This document shows, one piece after another, positions 31,166 through 39,761 of a stretch of DNA of 39,939 nt. The notes under the pieces are model-generated. The model did no database searches. It saw only the letters and a list, made by a program, of their open reading frames with translations, and was not told the DNA's origin. How positions within the stretch are numbered: the stretch's first letter is position 1; each line of letters opens with the position of its first letter. A program made the position numbers and the translations under genes. The stretch comes from Ktedonobacteraceae bacterium (GTDB lineage Bacteria; Chloroflexota; Ktedonobacteria; Ktedonobacterales; Ktedonobacteraceae), in assembly GCA_019240835.1 (NCBI GenBank), contig JAFAXQ010000269.1, positions 1 through 39,939 of the forward strand, written 5' to 3'.

Positions 31166-32191
31166 TTACTTTCCTTTCAGATGATCCCAGCTATCGGGGA
31201 TGAACTTTTCTCCATGCCCATTGGGATAGAGTAACTGCATTCCTTCATCTGGCGAACACACTTTTCCAATTGCAGTGACAGGTGTGTCTGATACCACGCG
31301 CACCGCTTTAATCACTTCTTGTTCTTTCCCAGCGACAACGGTGAAGAGCAATCCGTAGTCCTCACCACCATGCAGTGCCCAAGCAAGCGGATCCTGTGCC
31401 GCAGTGGTAGCTATCGCGAGCAGAGCAGCAGAGAGAGGAAGTTGTCCCACTTCAATGCGCACTCCTACTTGGCTGCGCTCGCACAGGTGAGCTAGATCAC
31501 CACTTAGCCCATCGCTGATATCAAGCATTGCCGTTACTATTTGGGGACCGAGTTGGCTGAGAGCACGTCCCTCTTGTACGCGTGGGCGTGGTACCTGATG
31601 GATGAGGCGTAGAGCTTGCATTGCGTCTTGTGGATAAGGTCTATCAGCATGCAGCAGCGTATAGAAACCAGCCGCCGAGTCGCCAAGAGAGCCAGTGACA
31701 AAGATCGTATCACCGACGTGAGCACCTTGACGCGTCAAGGCGTGTCCTCGCTCGACCATCCCCAGCAGAGTAATGTCGATAACGAGCTGCTCTGCCTTGC
31801 CACTGCCCGCAATGTTGCCGCCGACAATCGCTATGCTGTATTGCTCTGCCTCCTGGCGCATGCCGACGTAAATACGCTCCAGTACCCCAAAAGAGAGAGT
31901 AGAGGGCAGGATCAGTGACACTAGAGCGTAGCGCGGTATACCTCCCATAGCGGCGATATCGCTTATGTTCACGGCCAGCGCCTTACGACCAATCTGCTCT
32001 GGGCTGGAGGTATGCAAGGTAAAATGGACGCCCTCTACCTGGCTATCGCACGTTGCGAGTAGCAGGAGATCACTCTGCACATCAAGAATGGCGCAGTCAT
32101 CTCCTACACCGAGCAATACGTCGTCATGTGCCGAGAGGTTTTTTGTGAGGTGGGCGATTAAGTTGAATTCGCCTATGTTAGCCATATGCAT
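31166..32191 (-). CDS. thiL: Thiamine-monophosphate kinase
   Basis: Makes thiamine diphosphate from thiamine monophosphate. The 341-residue PurM/AIR-synthase fold has IGEFNLIAHLTKNL, GVGDDCAILD, DSQVEGVHF, GRKALAVNISDIAAMGG, VGGNIAGS, VTGSLGDSAAG, MLDISDGLSGDL and HGGEDYGLLFTV, covering all family motifs. ATGs at 32191 and 32185 are both possible. A weak sigma70-like pair (TTGCTA-17-TAGGAT) lies about 80 bases upstream on the minus strand. It is followed within 3 bases by hemH, linking two cofactor pathways in one transcript. Confidence 0.94.
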   Translation of the reverse strand: MHMANIGEFNLIAHLTKNLSAHDDVLLGVGDDCAILDVQSDLLLLATCDSQVEGVHFTLHTSSPEQIGRKALAVNISDIAAMGGIPRYALVSLILPSTLSFGVLERIYVGMRQEAEQYSIAIVGGNIAGSGKAEQLVIDITLLGMVERGHALTRQGAHVGDTIFVTGSLGDSAAGFYTLLHADRPYPQDAMQALRLIHQVPRPRVQEGRALSQLGPQIVTAMLDISDGLSGDLAHLCERSQVGVRIEVGQLPLSAALLAIATTAAQDPLAWALHGGEDYGLLFTVVAGKEQEVIKAVRVVSDTPVTAIGKVCSPDEGMQLLYPNGHGEKFIPDSWDHLKGK

Positions 32192-32347
32192 AGCGCTTCA
32201 ATCAGGAAAGTTGAGGGCTGTTGTGTTTCATTCTGGGTAGCTTCAAACTCACCTACTTAATTATTACCGATATCCTACCATTTTGTACACTATCTAGCAA
32301 ACTGGAAATTTTGACTATTGATCAAGTTTAATGCCTTGACTTAATCC

Positions 32348-32726
32348 TTGTACGCTGGGATAGATATGGGTATCGACAATCTGGTAGCGCTAACCGCAAA
32401 CAAACCTGGCTTTCAGTCAGTACTCGTTAACGGGCGTCCAGTGAAAAGCATCAACCAATACTATAACAAGCGCAAAGCAGACCTGCAAAAGCAGCTAGGG
32501 CACGCAGGGACCACCAAGCGCAATGCCGATATCAACGGTGCGGGGAACACGATTAGAAAAGTAGCCCCTGATGCCTTCGGGACGGAGGGGGTAGAGGATG
32601 GTAAGGGGGTGCTGGCATCCCTGGTAGTCCATCCCGTGAGGTTCGTCATTCCCCCCTCACGAACCCAACAAGGGAAATCCTAGCTTGCGAGATGTCGCTA
32701 GAGATCGCTACACTTTTTGGAACTAT
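32348..32726 (+). mobile_element. Internally deleted tnpB relic with right end (second tnpB family, copy 2)
   Basis: The frame 32348-32683 starts in the RuvC-I region (YAGIDMGIDNLVALT, then GRPVKSINQYYNKRKADL) and jumps to the RuvC-III region (NADINGAGNTIRKVAPDAFG ... VIPPSRTQQGKS). RuvC-II and the zinc finger are lost, so no nuclease is possible. The 3' part, 32546-32726, matches 27764-27934 including the non-coding tail GAGATCGCTA and CTTTTTGGAACTAT. It lies between thiL and the kinase gene and looks like a MITE-style derivative that keeps the ends. The roughly 150 bases before it hold no gene. Confidence 0.75.
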
Positions 32727-32784
32727 AACACAACGGCTACGCAGATACAGCACCTAATGGGGACGATTGGGGTCACGTTTTGGC

Positions 32785-32846
32785 GTAGAGGCCCTATTCA
32801 TTCTGCCCACCGCTGGTGGGAAGGGCACAGCGAACCGGGCCCCTAC
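32785..32846. repeat. Nested palindromic (MITE/REP-like) sequence
   Basis: GTAGAGGCCC (32785-32794) and GGGCCCCTAC (32837-32846) form an outer inverted repeat with one mismatch. Inside, CCCACC (32806-32811) pairs with GGTGGG (32815-32820) around GCT. It lies just before the kinase gene's 3' end. The overlapping plus-strand frame has no ribosome site or protein-like sequence. Confidence 0.45.
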
Positions 32847-32937
32847 CATGCGAATGCTCTCGGCCATGCTCGCTTCGCATCAGGCGACGGGTGTCAGCGG
32901 AGCACAATGAATTTGGTTCCCTACCGATGCTGCTAAC

Positions 32938-35250
32938 CTACGCGCCACTGGCATCACCAACCAGCACTATCTTAATATCATCACTAGACGCGGGGAGATG
33001 ATCTGCTCCAAAGGGAAGATGTATCCGTACAGTGGCTACTCCGGGCTGTTCATTAAGATAGGCTTGCGCAGCAGCCGAGCTTGCCCCCTTGATATATTGA
33101 AGCCAGCGCTTCGTCTGCTGCGACGTTAATGTGTATACCCACAGACCGTGTATAGAGACATTCAAATAGACGAGACCATTTTTCTCTGGTGCTATGACAC
33201 GAGAGGAAGTAATAGAGAGGTCACCCTGCAATTGGTAGCTGCTATCCAGAGTTTGCATGGCTTCCTTGCTCAAGAGCTGAACAGCTATATGGTTTAGCAC
33301 GTGGCGATCATAGACCGTCGCTACGCCAGAGACCGTAACGGTTACCTGTACCTGGTCTATTTGTGTTCCGACAGGGTTACTCGCAGAGACCACCGTTGTA
33401 TAGATTGGCTCTCCGGTCATAACCTCATTGGCTTTGACTTGGCTACCAAGATGCTGCATCACTCGCTGCTGTAGCCGAGCAGTGAGCGTACCCTGTACAC
33501 TGTCAAGATCTACCTGGCTTACCACGTGTACAGTTCGCGCATCTACGCCGCCTGAAAATGAGGCTAGATTTTGCACTGAGAGTCCATTTCCCGTTGTTCC
33601 ATCGAGGGCATGAGCAGCAATATTGCCAGCCACGCCAGGATCGACCGCGACTGCTGCAACAGAGACGGTGCCATCCTGTCCTTCGTTGTGTGGAGGAACG
33701 GTAGCGGACACAATCGTTTGTATGCGTACTCCAGAAGGGCTAGTGAGGCCGAATAGTGCTGGTACTGAAATGGGTGCATCCGTGCTATTTACGAAGAGGA
33801 CGGTACCAGTAGCCCTGCTGCCCGCTATCGACCTAGTTCCAGTAGTTTGCACAGTACGATTGTCGGTGGCACTGCTCTGCAACTGGCGGTCGGGAATAGT
33901 ATGTGCGACCAAGTCTGGCTCCTTGATCAGAGGTGAGGCTGTGAGCAGATACCTATCCTGCAACATTTTACTTTTGGCGACAACGTCTACTGTGGCAATG
34001 GGAGATGCGCCTAGTAGAGGAAATTCGATAGGGAAGAGACTCAGTCCCAGAGCACGTGGCGCTAGCAACAAGCATAGTAGCAGCACAGGGACTAGCATAG
34101 TTGCAAGCATGGTTTTGGTAAAACGTTTCTGTCTTTGCTTGACGAAACTCCTTCCGCCAGGTTTATTTCCGATAGTATCGGTAACACGTGGCCTTTCTTG
34201 TGGCTCACGCAGTATAATAGGGGCAACTTGACGCAGATGGCGCGGTACGGCCGCTTTTTGAGCAGGCAACGGCATGGAGACAGGACGTTGATGCGCTTCA
34301 GGTAGGAGCAAGGGCATAGAAATATGGCGTTTAGATGATTGTGTGTGGCTTTGCTCTATTGCTGCTCCGTCTTCTTGTACAGTAGCTACTGGCCCTTTGA
34401 TAGCTGCAAGAAACGCCGTACGCAGCTCAGCCACATTGTGGAAGCGCTGCTCTGGCTGTTTTGCCATAGCTGTGCATACGACCTCCGCTAGCTCTGGCAG
34501 AATAGAAGAATCGTGGTCGCATGGTGACGGAATAGGGTCATACAGATGCATCTGCATGACTTTAACACCGTCACTATCGTTGTAGGGAAGTTCCCCTGTA
34601 AGCATCTGGTAGAGTAACACGCCCAGGGCATAGATGTCGTTTGACTTGGTAACAATGCCACGTGTCTGCTCTGGTGCCATATAATGCGGTGTTCCGGGCA
34701 CCTGATCGAGGGGCAGTACTTTACCTGTTTGCTCAGCATCTACCGAGCGGGAGGTGCGCACCAAACCGAAGTCTGCCAAATAGACATAGGGTGGCCCACT
34801 ACGACGTATCTCTAGCAGCACATTGGAGGATTTGATGTCGCGATGAATCAAACCAGCATCGTGAGCATACTCGACGGCATCTAGCAACTGCTGATAGATG
34901 GCCACAACTTCAGCCAGGTTGGGCAGGTTACGCCGCAGATAGGTTGTGAGCGTGCCATTTTCAATAAAAGGCATGACTAAATAGAGGATGCCCTGCTCAT
35001 CGCCAAATTCAATAAGAGGAAGAATATGGGGATGATGCAGCCGCGCTACTGTACGGGCTTCGTGTGCGAAACTGCGGCGCATCTCTGGGTCAGCAGCATA
35101 GTCGCCAAGGATTACCTTGATGGCTACACGACGATCAAAGGCAGTACGCTGCCTGCCTTCGTAGACAGCACCCATGCCACCTACCCGAACGCGCCGGATG
35201 ACGTCATAATTACCAAGCTGCTTGCCCTCCAAAGACAGCATGCTGTACAT
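32938..35250 (-). CDS. Membrane Ser/Thr protein kinase with baseplate J-like extracellular domain
   Basis: 770 residues from the ATG at 35250. The Hanks-type kinase domain (about 14-275) has GGMGAVYEG, Lys45 in VAIKVI, HRD at 136-138 (IHRDIKSSNVLL), ADFGLVRTS and GTPHYMAPEQTRG. A proline/arginine-rich juxtamembrane part follows, then one membrane helix (MLATMLVPVLLLCLLLAP, about 385-405). The external part is Thr/Val-rich, with TGTVLFVNSTDAPISVP, VQNLASFSGGVDARTV, VVSQVDLDSVQ and a C-terminal AQAYLNEQPGVATVRIHL, related to the baseplate J-like proteins in this window. It is probably a sensor kinase. AAAGGA lies 4 bases upstream of the ATG; the second ATG (35241) is an alternative. The frame is open to 35406 through the upstream gene. 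Confidence 0.88.
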   Translation of the reverse strand: MYSMLSLEGKQLGNYDVIRRVRVGGMGAVYEGRQRTAFDRRVAIKVILGDYAADPEMRRSFAHEARTVARLHHPHILPLIEFGDEQGILYLVMPFIENGTLTTYLRRNLPNLAEVVAIYQQLLDAVEYAHDAGLIHRDIKSSNVLLEIRRSGPPYVYLADFGLVRTSRSVDAEQTGKVLPLDQVPGTPHYMAPEQTRGIVTKSNDIYALGVLLYQMLTGELPYNDSDGVKVMQMHLYDPIPSPCDHDSSILPELAEVVCTAMAKQPEQRFHNVAELRTAFLAAIKGPVATVQEDGAAIEQSHTQSSKRHISMPLLLPEAHQRPVSMPLPAQKAAVPRHLRQVAPIILREPQERPRVTDTIGNKPGGRSFVKQRQKRFTKTMLATMLVPVLLLCLLLAPRALGLSLFPIEFPLLGASPIATVDVVAKSKMLQDRYLLTASPLIKEPDLVAHTIPDRQLQSSATDNRTVQTTGTRSIAGSRATGTVLFVNSTDAPISVPALFGLTSPSGVRIQTIVSATVPPHNEGQDGTVSVAAVAVDPGVAGNIAAHALDGTTGNGLSVQNLASFSGGVDARTVHVVSQVDLDSVQGTLTARLQQRVMQHLGSQVKANEVMTGEPIYTTVVSASNPVGTQIDQVQVTVTVSGVATVYDRHVLNHIAVQLLSKEAMQTLDSSYQLQGDLSITSSRVIAPEKNGLVYLNVSIHGLWVYTLTSQQTKRWLQYIKGASSAAAQAYLNEQPGVATVRIHLPFGADHLPASSDDIKIVLVGDASGA

Positions 35251-37312
35251 GTATCCTTTCGTTAGCCGCCCCCGCGGCCGGGCTGCGCTGTCGGCGTCCC
35301 CCCCCCCCAGCCACAGTAGGAGTGCCGTTAGCAGTACTCGGCAACCCAGCAACAGTCTGCAGCACGATAGCAATCTGGCCTGGATCCGTGGGTAATGTAC
35401 TCCCATTGGCCTGGATAGCTACATCAGCTATGCCCTTTTGACTCTTTAGCAGTGTTCTGGCTTCAGTCACGCTCTTGCCTGCAATCTGCTTTTTTAACTG
35501 CTGCTGCAAGGCGTCACTCATCTGATAGACCCCCTGAGCCTGTACGAGCAGGGAGACGTTGCCATTCGTAATATTCTGCACCTTGGTCTGCGTGACGACG
35601 ATGCCGCCAGCCCGCGCAAACCCTGGCCCAAACGTGCTATCAGCCCTCTGCTGCAGCAAATGCTGGAGAAGGCTCTGCATGCCCTCCTGGTCATACACCT
35701 CGCCCGTACACTTCGCTGAGACAGTCACCGTCACAGTGTTAGTACGGTCACCAGCGTGATGATCGGCACTGACATTTTGCGTGCACTCAGGAGTGGCCAG
35801 CAATTTCTCACCAGAACGAACTTGCCCATTCAGCCCTTGCTGCGCTTGAGTCACCAGAGCATCTGCTAACGGTTTTGCTGCATTGTCGATGTCAGTCTGC
35901 GACACAGCCTTAAAGTGCTGTAGGTTTTGCCCTCCGGTAAAGGCTGAATTGGTGACAAAAATTGAATTATTGGACGCACAACAGGTGCCACTGATGTCTT
36001 TTGCTCCAATATTGCCAACAGAGCCACCAACGACAGCATGGGCAGAAACTGTCGCTCCCCCAACAGACCCACCAGGAGTGGCAGCAGGAATGAAGACTGA
36101 AACGTCGTTGACTACTTGTACTCCATCCTTTCCTGTAAAGACCGTCCCTGCGTCGACAGTTTGACCTACAAAAGCACCATTACTGAATATAAGTGTTCCT
36201 GTTGCCTGGACTGCCGGTATGTTCCCTACCCCCGTTGCAGGGACAGTTTTCTGCTGCGACGGAGTCGCTTGAGACAACACACGAGCGCTTACCTGATGTT
36301 GATCGGGATTGGGCGTCCCCGTAACCGCTTCGATGACATAACTATTTGATACGAGCGGGTTAGCGGGCGTGACCGTGACAGTAGCTGCAGACTGGAAGTG
36401 AGGAAGCACCGACGCCAGACTTCCTAGAGGACCGAGAGCACCTGGTGCAGCATAAGCAACACTACACAGCGCAAGGAGGAGTACGAGTAGCACGAGTCCC
36501 AGAGCAATAAGTACATTGCGTGGAGGTCGCCGTCCTCCACCACCAGTTCTCATGCTGCTAGCGCGTCTTGGTGGGGGTGGAACCGTCCCTAGGGCACGAC
36601 CGACTACGCTACCTCCCGTGGGTGCAGCGGCTGCAGGGGTTATTGGTGTTATCTTGCCAGTACTACGGTTCGGTGTGTTCCTCGCGGGAGTCACGTTCTG
36701 CGCTCGCCCAGCGGTGGGCAGATCTGTGGTTACCTTGGGACGATTCATAGGTAGATTAATGGCCGCTGGCTCTTCTTTTTTTCCATTGGAGGATTTGTTG
36801 CCATTGACCTCAGTAGGCTCTGGACTGGGAGTAGGCGTCACAATGGGAGGAAGTGCATCTGCATCATCCACATCACTTTGCGCAGCCTGCCGATGAGAAG
36901 CTAGAGTCTCCGCACCCGTTAATGTCTCCCCAGCAGCAGCGCGATTGTTTAGCGTTTGCTGCTCTTCCTCCCCCCGCAGCGCTTCAGCGTAATCCTCCAA
37001 CGACGGGTAGACAGTGAAACGGCGCTGGCGGGCAAATTCGGCAGGACCGGGACCGCTTGGTATGATAAATATGATCTGAGCTTGCAAATTGCTGCACACA
37101 CTCTTCAGATCGTCAAAATCTCCGGGACGTTGAAAGGCTTTGTTCTGATTAGGTAATACAACCGCCACCTGTGTACGACCCAGCTTTTCCTGCGTCAAGA
37201 CACCGGTCAGCACGCTTTTTCTATCGTCATCAGGAGATACGTAGATGACACCTATACTTGCACTTAAAGGGTGATTGGCTCCTAATATATCTGTGCCACT
37301 TCCCTGTCTCAT
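35210..37312 (-). CDS. Single-pass membrane protein with baseplate J-like extracellular domain
   Basis: 700 residues as read. The cytoplasmic N-terminal domain (about 1-125; SIGVIYVSPDDDRKSVLTGVL, VAVVLPNQNKAF, AQIIFIIPSGPG) is alpha/beta-like. A Pro/Thr/Asn-rich linker follows (125-270), then basic RRPPRNVLIAL, one membrane helix (about 275-297), and an external region with GAKDISGTCC, TNSAFTGGQNLQHF, AVSQTDIDNAAKPL and TEARTLLKSQKGIADVAI. The last blocks match the kinase and the protein at 23968. The final about 35 residues after the G11 run are probably read in the wrong phase; the third phase ends naturally with TPTAQPGRGGG. It precedes and probably shares a transcript with the kinase. 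Confidence 0.75.
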   Translation of the reverse strand: MRQGSGTDILGANHPLSASIGVIYVSPDDDRKSVLTGVLTQEKLGRTQVAVVLPNQNKAFQRPGDFDDLKSVCSNLQAQIIFIIPSGPGPAEFARQRRFTVYPSLEDYAEALRGEEEQQTLNNRAAAGETLTGAETLASHRQAAQSDVDDADALPPIVTPTPSPEPTEVNGNKSSNGKKEEPAAINLPMNRPKVTTDLPTAGRAQNVTPARNTPNRSTGKITPITPAAAAPTGGSVVGRALGTVPPPPRRASSMRTGGGGRRPPRNVLIALGLVLLVLLLALCSVAYAAPGALGPLGSLASVLPHFQSAATVTVTPANPLVSNSYVIEAVTGTPNPDQHQVSARVLSQATPSQQKTVPATGVGNIPAVQATGTLIFSNGAFVGQTVDAGTVFTGKDGVQVVNDVSVFIPAATPGGSVGGATVSAHAVVGGSVGNIGAKDISGTCCASNNSIFVTNSAFTGGQNLQHFKAVSQTDIDNAAKPLADALVTQAQQGLNGQVRSGEKLLATPECTQNVSADHHAGDRTNTVTVTVSAKCTGEVYDQEGMQSLLQHLLQQRADSTFGPGFARAGGIVVTQTKVQNITNGNVSLLVQAQGVYQMSDALQQQLKKQIAGKSVTEARTLLKSQKGIADVAIQANGSTLPTDPGQIAIVLQTVAGLPSTANGTPTVAGGGGRRQRSPAAGAANERIHVQHAVFGGQAAW
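35298..35308 (-). repeat. Run of 11 G on the coding strand at a gene junction
   Basis: Eleven C on the plus strand lie at the end of the baseplate J-like gene, 48 bases before the kinase ATG. With 11 G that gene ends at 35210, inside the kinase. With 10 (or 13) it runs in frame into the kinase. With 9 or 12 it ends at a TAA just before the kinase ribosome site. The tract is a hot spot for slippage or for sequencing error. Confidence 0.7.
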
Positions 37313-37428
37313 AGATTGAGTACTTCTCCTGCCTTAAAAGTGGTGTGTTAATGTATGGTGCCATTCTACACTAAAAAATCGAAATCTTAAAGGGATTCAT
37401 AACACAAAGTGTGCGATTTAGATCCTCA

Positions 37429-38967
37429 TTATTGTGCGAAGTTCTTCTTGAAGCGTGCCGCTAGGTCTGCCGCCTGGCGATCATACGCCTCTTTATCCTG
37501 CCACGTATTGCGAGGAATGAGCAGTTCACTAGGAACATCGGGACAGGATGTTGGAACGTGCAGACCGAAGATGGGATCGGTAAAGGTTTCGACGGTATCG
37601 AGTTGACCAGCGATTGCGGCTCGCACCATAGCACGCGTGTAGTTAATATTGATACGTGTACCTACGCCGTATGGGCCACCAGCCCATCCTGTATTAACGA
37701 GGTAGCAGCGCACATCGTGCTTCTCGATGCGCTCGCGCAACAGGTTGGCGTATTCGCCTGGACGCAACGGCAGAAAAGCAGCACCAAAGCAGGAACTAAA
37801 TGTTGCCTGCGGTGTTGTCACTCCGGCCTCGGTGCCAGCCAGTTTACTGGTATAGCCCGACAGGAAATAGTACATTGCTTGCTCGGTAGTGAGCTTTGAG
37901 ATGGGTGGCAACACGCCAAAGGAGTCTGCTGAGAGGAAAATGATCGCTTTTGGATGACCAGCCATGCCGGACTGCACTGCATTGTCAATAAAATCTACAG
38001 GATAGGCGACACGTGTATTCTCTGTCCTTGTGTCATCATCGTAGTCGGGTTCACGATTGTCTTTGAGTGTGACGTTTTCATAGACTGCGCCAAAGCGTGC
38101 GGCATTCCAAATCTGTGGCTCGTATGTGCGCGAGAGGTGAATGCATTTCGCGTAGCAGCCACCCTCGAAATTGAAGACGCCATTATCACCCCAACCATGC
38201 TCATCATCACCAATCAGATTACGACTTGTATCAGCCGAAAGCGTCGTCTTGCCAGTACCTGACAAGCCAAAGAAAAGAGCCACATCGCCTGCTGAGCCGA
38301 CATTGGCAGAACAGTGCATGGGCAATACACCTTCAGGAGGGAGTATGAAGTTGAGAATAGTGAAAATTGACTTCTTCATTTCACCTGCGTAGTGTGTACC
38401 GGTAATCAAAACCAGGCGCACCTCGAAATCGAGAATAATAGCAGCGCCCGAGCGCGTCCCACGCGTACGAGGAGAGGTCAAGAAGTTGGGCACACACAGA
38501 ATCGTAAACTTAGGGCTCTTACTGCTGAAATCGCTTTCGTTGGCGCGCAAGAAGAGTTGGCGCGCAAACAGGTTATGCCAAGCCAATTCGGTTATCACTT
38601 GAATGGGCATACGATAGCGAGGGTCAGCGCCAGCAGCAGCGTCCAACATGTAAACATCGCGCCCTTGCAAATAAGCAGCAAGACTATTGCGCACTGCCTC
38701 GAAGTTTTCTACCGACATCGGATAGTTGTTGTCACCCCACCAGATTTTTGTAGCGATTTGTGCATTTGAGACAATAAATTTATCCTTGGGAGAGCGACCG
38801 GTATGCAGTCCTGTTGTGGCTGCAAGCGTTCCATTGGCAGCCAGCACTGCCTCTTTGCGTGCCAGCGCATGTTCGACAAGCACAGCGGGAGAGAGGTTAC
38901 GGTAAATATTACCAAGGTTAGTTAAGCCATATGCTTGCAGCGTTTCTCTGTTCATCATCATTGTCAT
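37429..38967 (-). CDS. pckA: Phosphoenolpyruvate carboxykinase (ATP)
   Basis: Converts oxaloacetate and ATP to PEP, CO2 and ADP (gluconeogenesis). 512 residues with TGLHTGRSPKDKFIV, YRMPIQVITE..WHNLFARQLF, the Mn/Lys site THYAGEMKKSIF, SANVGSAGDVALFFGLSGTGKTTLSAD (P-loop and kinase-1a), IGDDEHGWGD, FNFEGGCYAK, RVAYPVDFIDNAV and a C-terminal NTGWAGGPYGVG. All PCK (ATP) signatures are intact and the length is slightly short of E. coli (540). AGGCAGGT lies before the ATG. Only 18 bases separate it from the stop of a truncated tnpB on the same strand, so its own promoter would lie inside or beyond that relic. Confidence 0.96.
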   Translation of the reverse strand: MTMMMNRETLQAYGLTNLGNIYRNLSPAVLVEHALARKEAVLAANGTLAATTGLHTGRSPKDKFIVSNAQIATKIWWGDNNYPMSVENFEAVRNSLAAYLQGRDVYMLDAAAGADPRYRMPIQVITELAWHNLFARQLFLRANESDFSSKSPKFTILCVPNFLTSPRTRGTRSGAAIILDFEVRLVLITGTHYAGEMKKSIFTILNFILPPEGVLPMHCSANVGSAGDVALFFGLSGTGKTTLSADTSRNLIGDDEHGWGDNGVFNFEGGCYAKCIHLSRTYEPQIWNAARFGAVYENVTLKDNREPDYDDDTRTENTRVAYPVDFIDNAVQSGMAGHPKAIIFLSADSFGVLPPISKLTTEQAMYYFLSGYTSKLAGTEAGVTTPQATFSSCFGAAFLPLRPGEYANLLRERIEKHDVRCYLVNTGWAGGPYGVGTRININYTRAMVRAAIAGQLDTVETFTDPIFGLHVPTSCPDVPSELLIPRNTWQDKEAYDRQAADLAARFKKNFAQ

Positions 38968-38985
38968 AGTTTTCTACCTGCCTTC

Positions 38986-39606
38986 TTAAATGTGTTCAAA
39001 CGTATGCAACACATATCCGTTGCGGTGAAAACCTCCGCACACCGCAGGGAGATCCGCTCCCTGTGTGGCCCACAGCCGGGCAAGGAACCTCATCAAGATG
39101 TTGACCGCGCTATTTTCATCACGATCCATGATGAGTCCACATTCTTTACAGCGATACGTCCGTTTCCAGAGCGGCATGGCTTGCATGTGTCCACACCCAC
39201 TACAGGTTTTCGACGTATCACGCTCATCTACGATGACTAATTCTTTCCCATAGAGTGCGCACTTGTACGTGAGCATCTGCACAAAAGTGTAGAGTCCCCA
39301 ATCATTGAAGACTGCTCGGTTCAGATGCTTGTTGCGCTCTTTGTGCTCTTTTGTGACTATCTGCCATTGGGAAAGATCACCGATCACCACAGTTCTCTCA
39401 ACCAGTGTGTGCGCGATGAGATGGGATGCTTTATGCAGACAGTCTTGTTGTTTGCTGCGCTTCTTCTGTGACACCCGCTTGTAGACCTTCGACAAGTGGA
39501 GGTAGCGCCGTGATTTCTTCTTACACTTGCTTCGCTTGGAGCGGAGCTTATCTAGCTGCTTATTATACCACCGATGTCCAGTGAACCCACCAATCTTGCT
39601 GTTAGT
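38986..39606 (-). pseudogene. 5'-truncated tnpB (third tnpB type) abutting pckA
   Basis: The open frame from 39606 to the TAA at 38986 reads a TnpB from the RuvC linker helices (WYNKQLDKLRSKRSKCKKKS, DCLHKASHLIAHTLV) through VVIGDLSQ (RuvC-II position, Gly-Asp instead of Glu-Asp), the zinc finger CSGCGH..CKECG and RuvC-III MDRDENSAVNIL. RuvC-I and the whole N-terminal half are missing, with an in-frame TAG upstream. The last possible start is TTG 39495. The tail region can form hairpins GCGGTG/CACCGC and ATGTGTT/AACACAT, as expected if it carried an omega-RNA. It ends 18 bases before pckA. Confidence 0.75.
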
Positions 39607-39655
39607 CTATCACTTGCCGTACATAACAACAAACCTACTGTCCCCACAGGTGGTG

Positions 39656-39673
39656 TTGTACCTGTTGTACAAT
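39656..39673 (+). promoter_or_regulatory. Inverted repeat overlapping a TACAAT box before gmk
   Basis: TTGTAC-CTGTT-GTACAA (39656-39672) is a perfect 6-5-6 inverted repeat. Its right arm overlaps TACAAT (39668-39673), a plausible -10 about 88 bases before the gmk ATG. No fitting -35 at 16-18 bases is evident. It may be an operator; weak evidence. Confidence 0.3.
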
Positions 39674-39761
39674 AAAGGATAGGAGCAATCGCCGATGAAC
39701 CGTAGAGCAAAAAGAATAGTCTTTTCGTAACTTCCACGACTACATAAGAGCGGGGAAAAGC

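Noticed and set aside
32685-32936. Plus-strand 83-codon frame before the kinase end
   Set aside because: It crosses the element tail and the nested palindrome, has no ribosome site and no protein-like pattern.
35251-35406. N-terminal extension of the kinase with a hydrophobic start (MGVHYPRIQARLL)
   Set aside because: It is the 3' end of the upstream gene read in another phase, lacks a ribosome site, and kinase homology starts only after the ATG at 35250.
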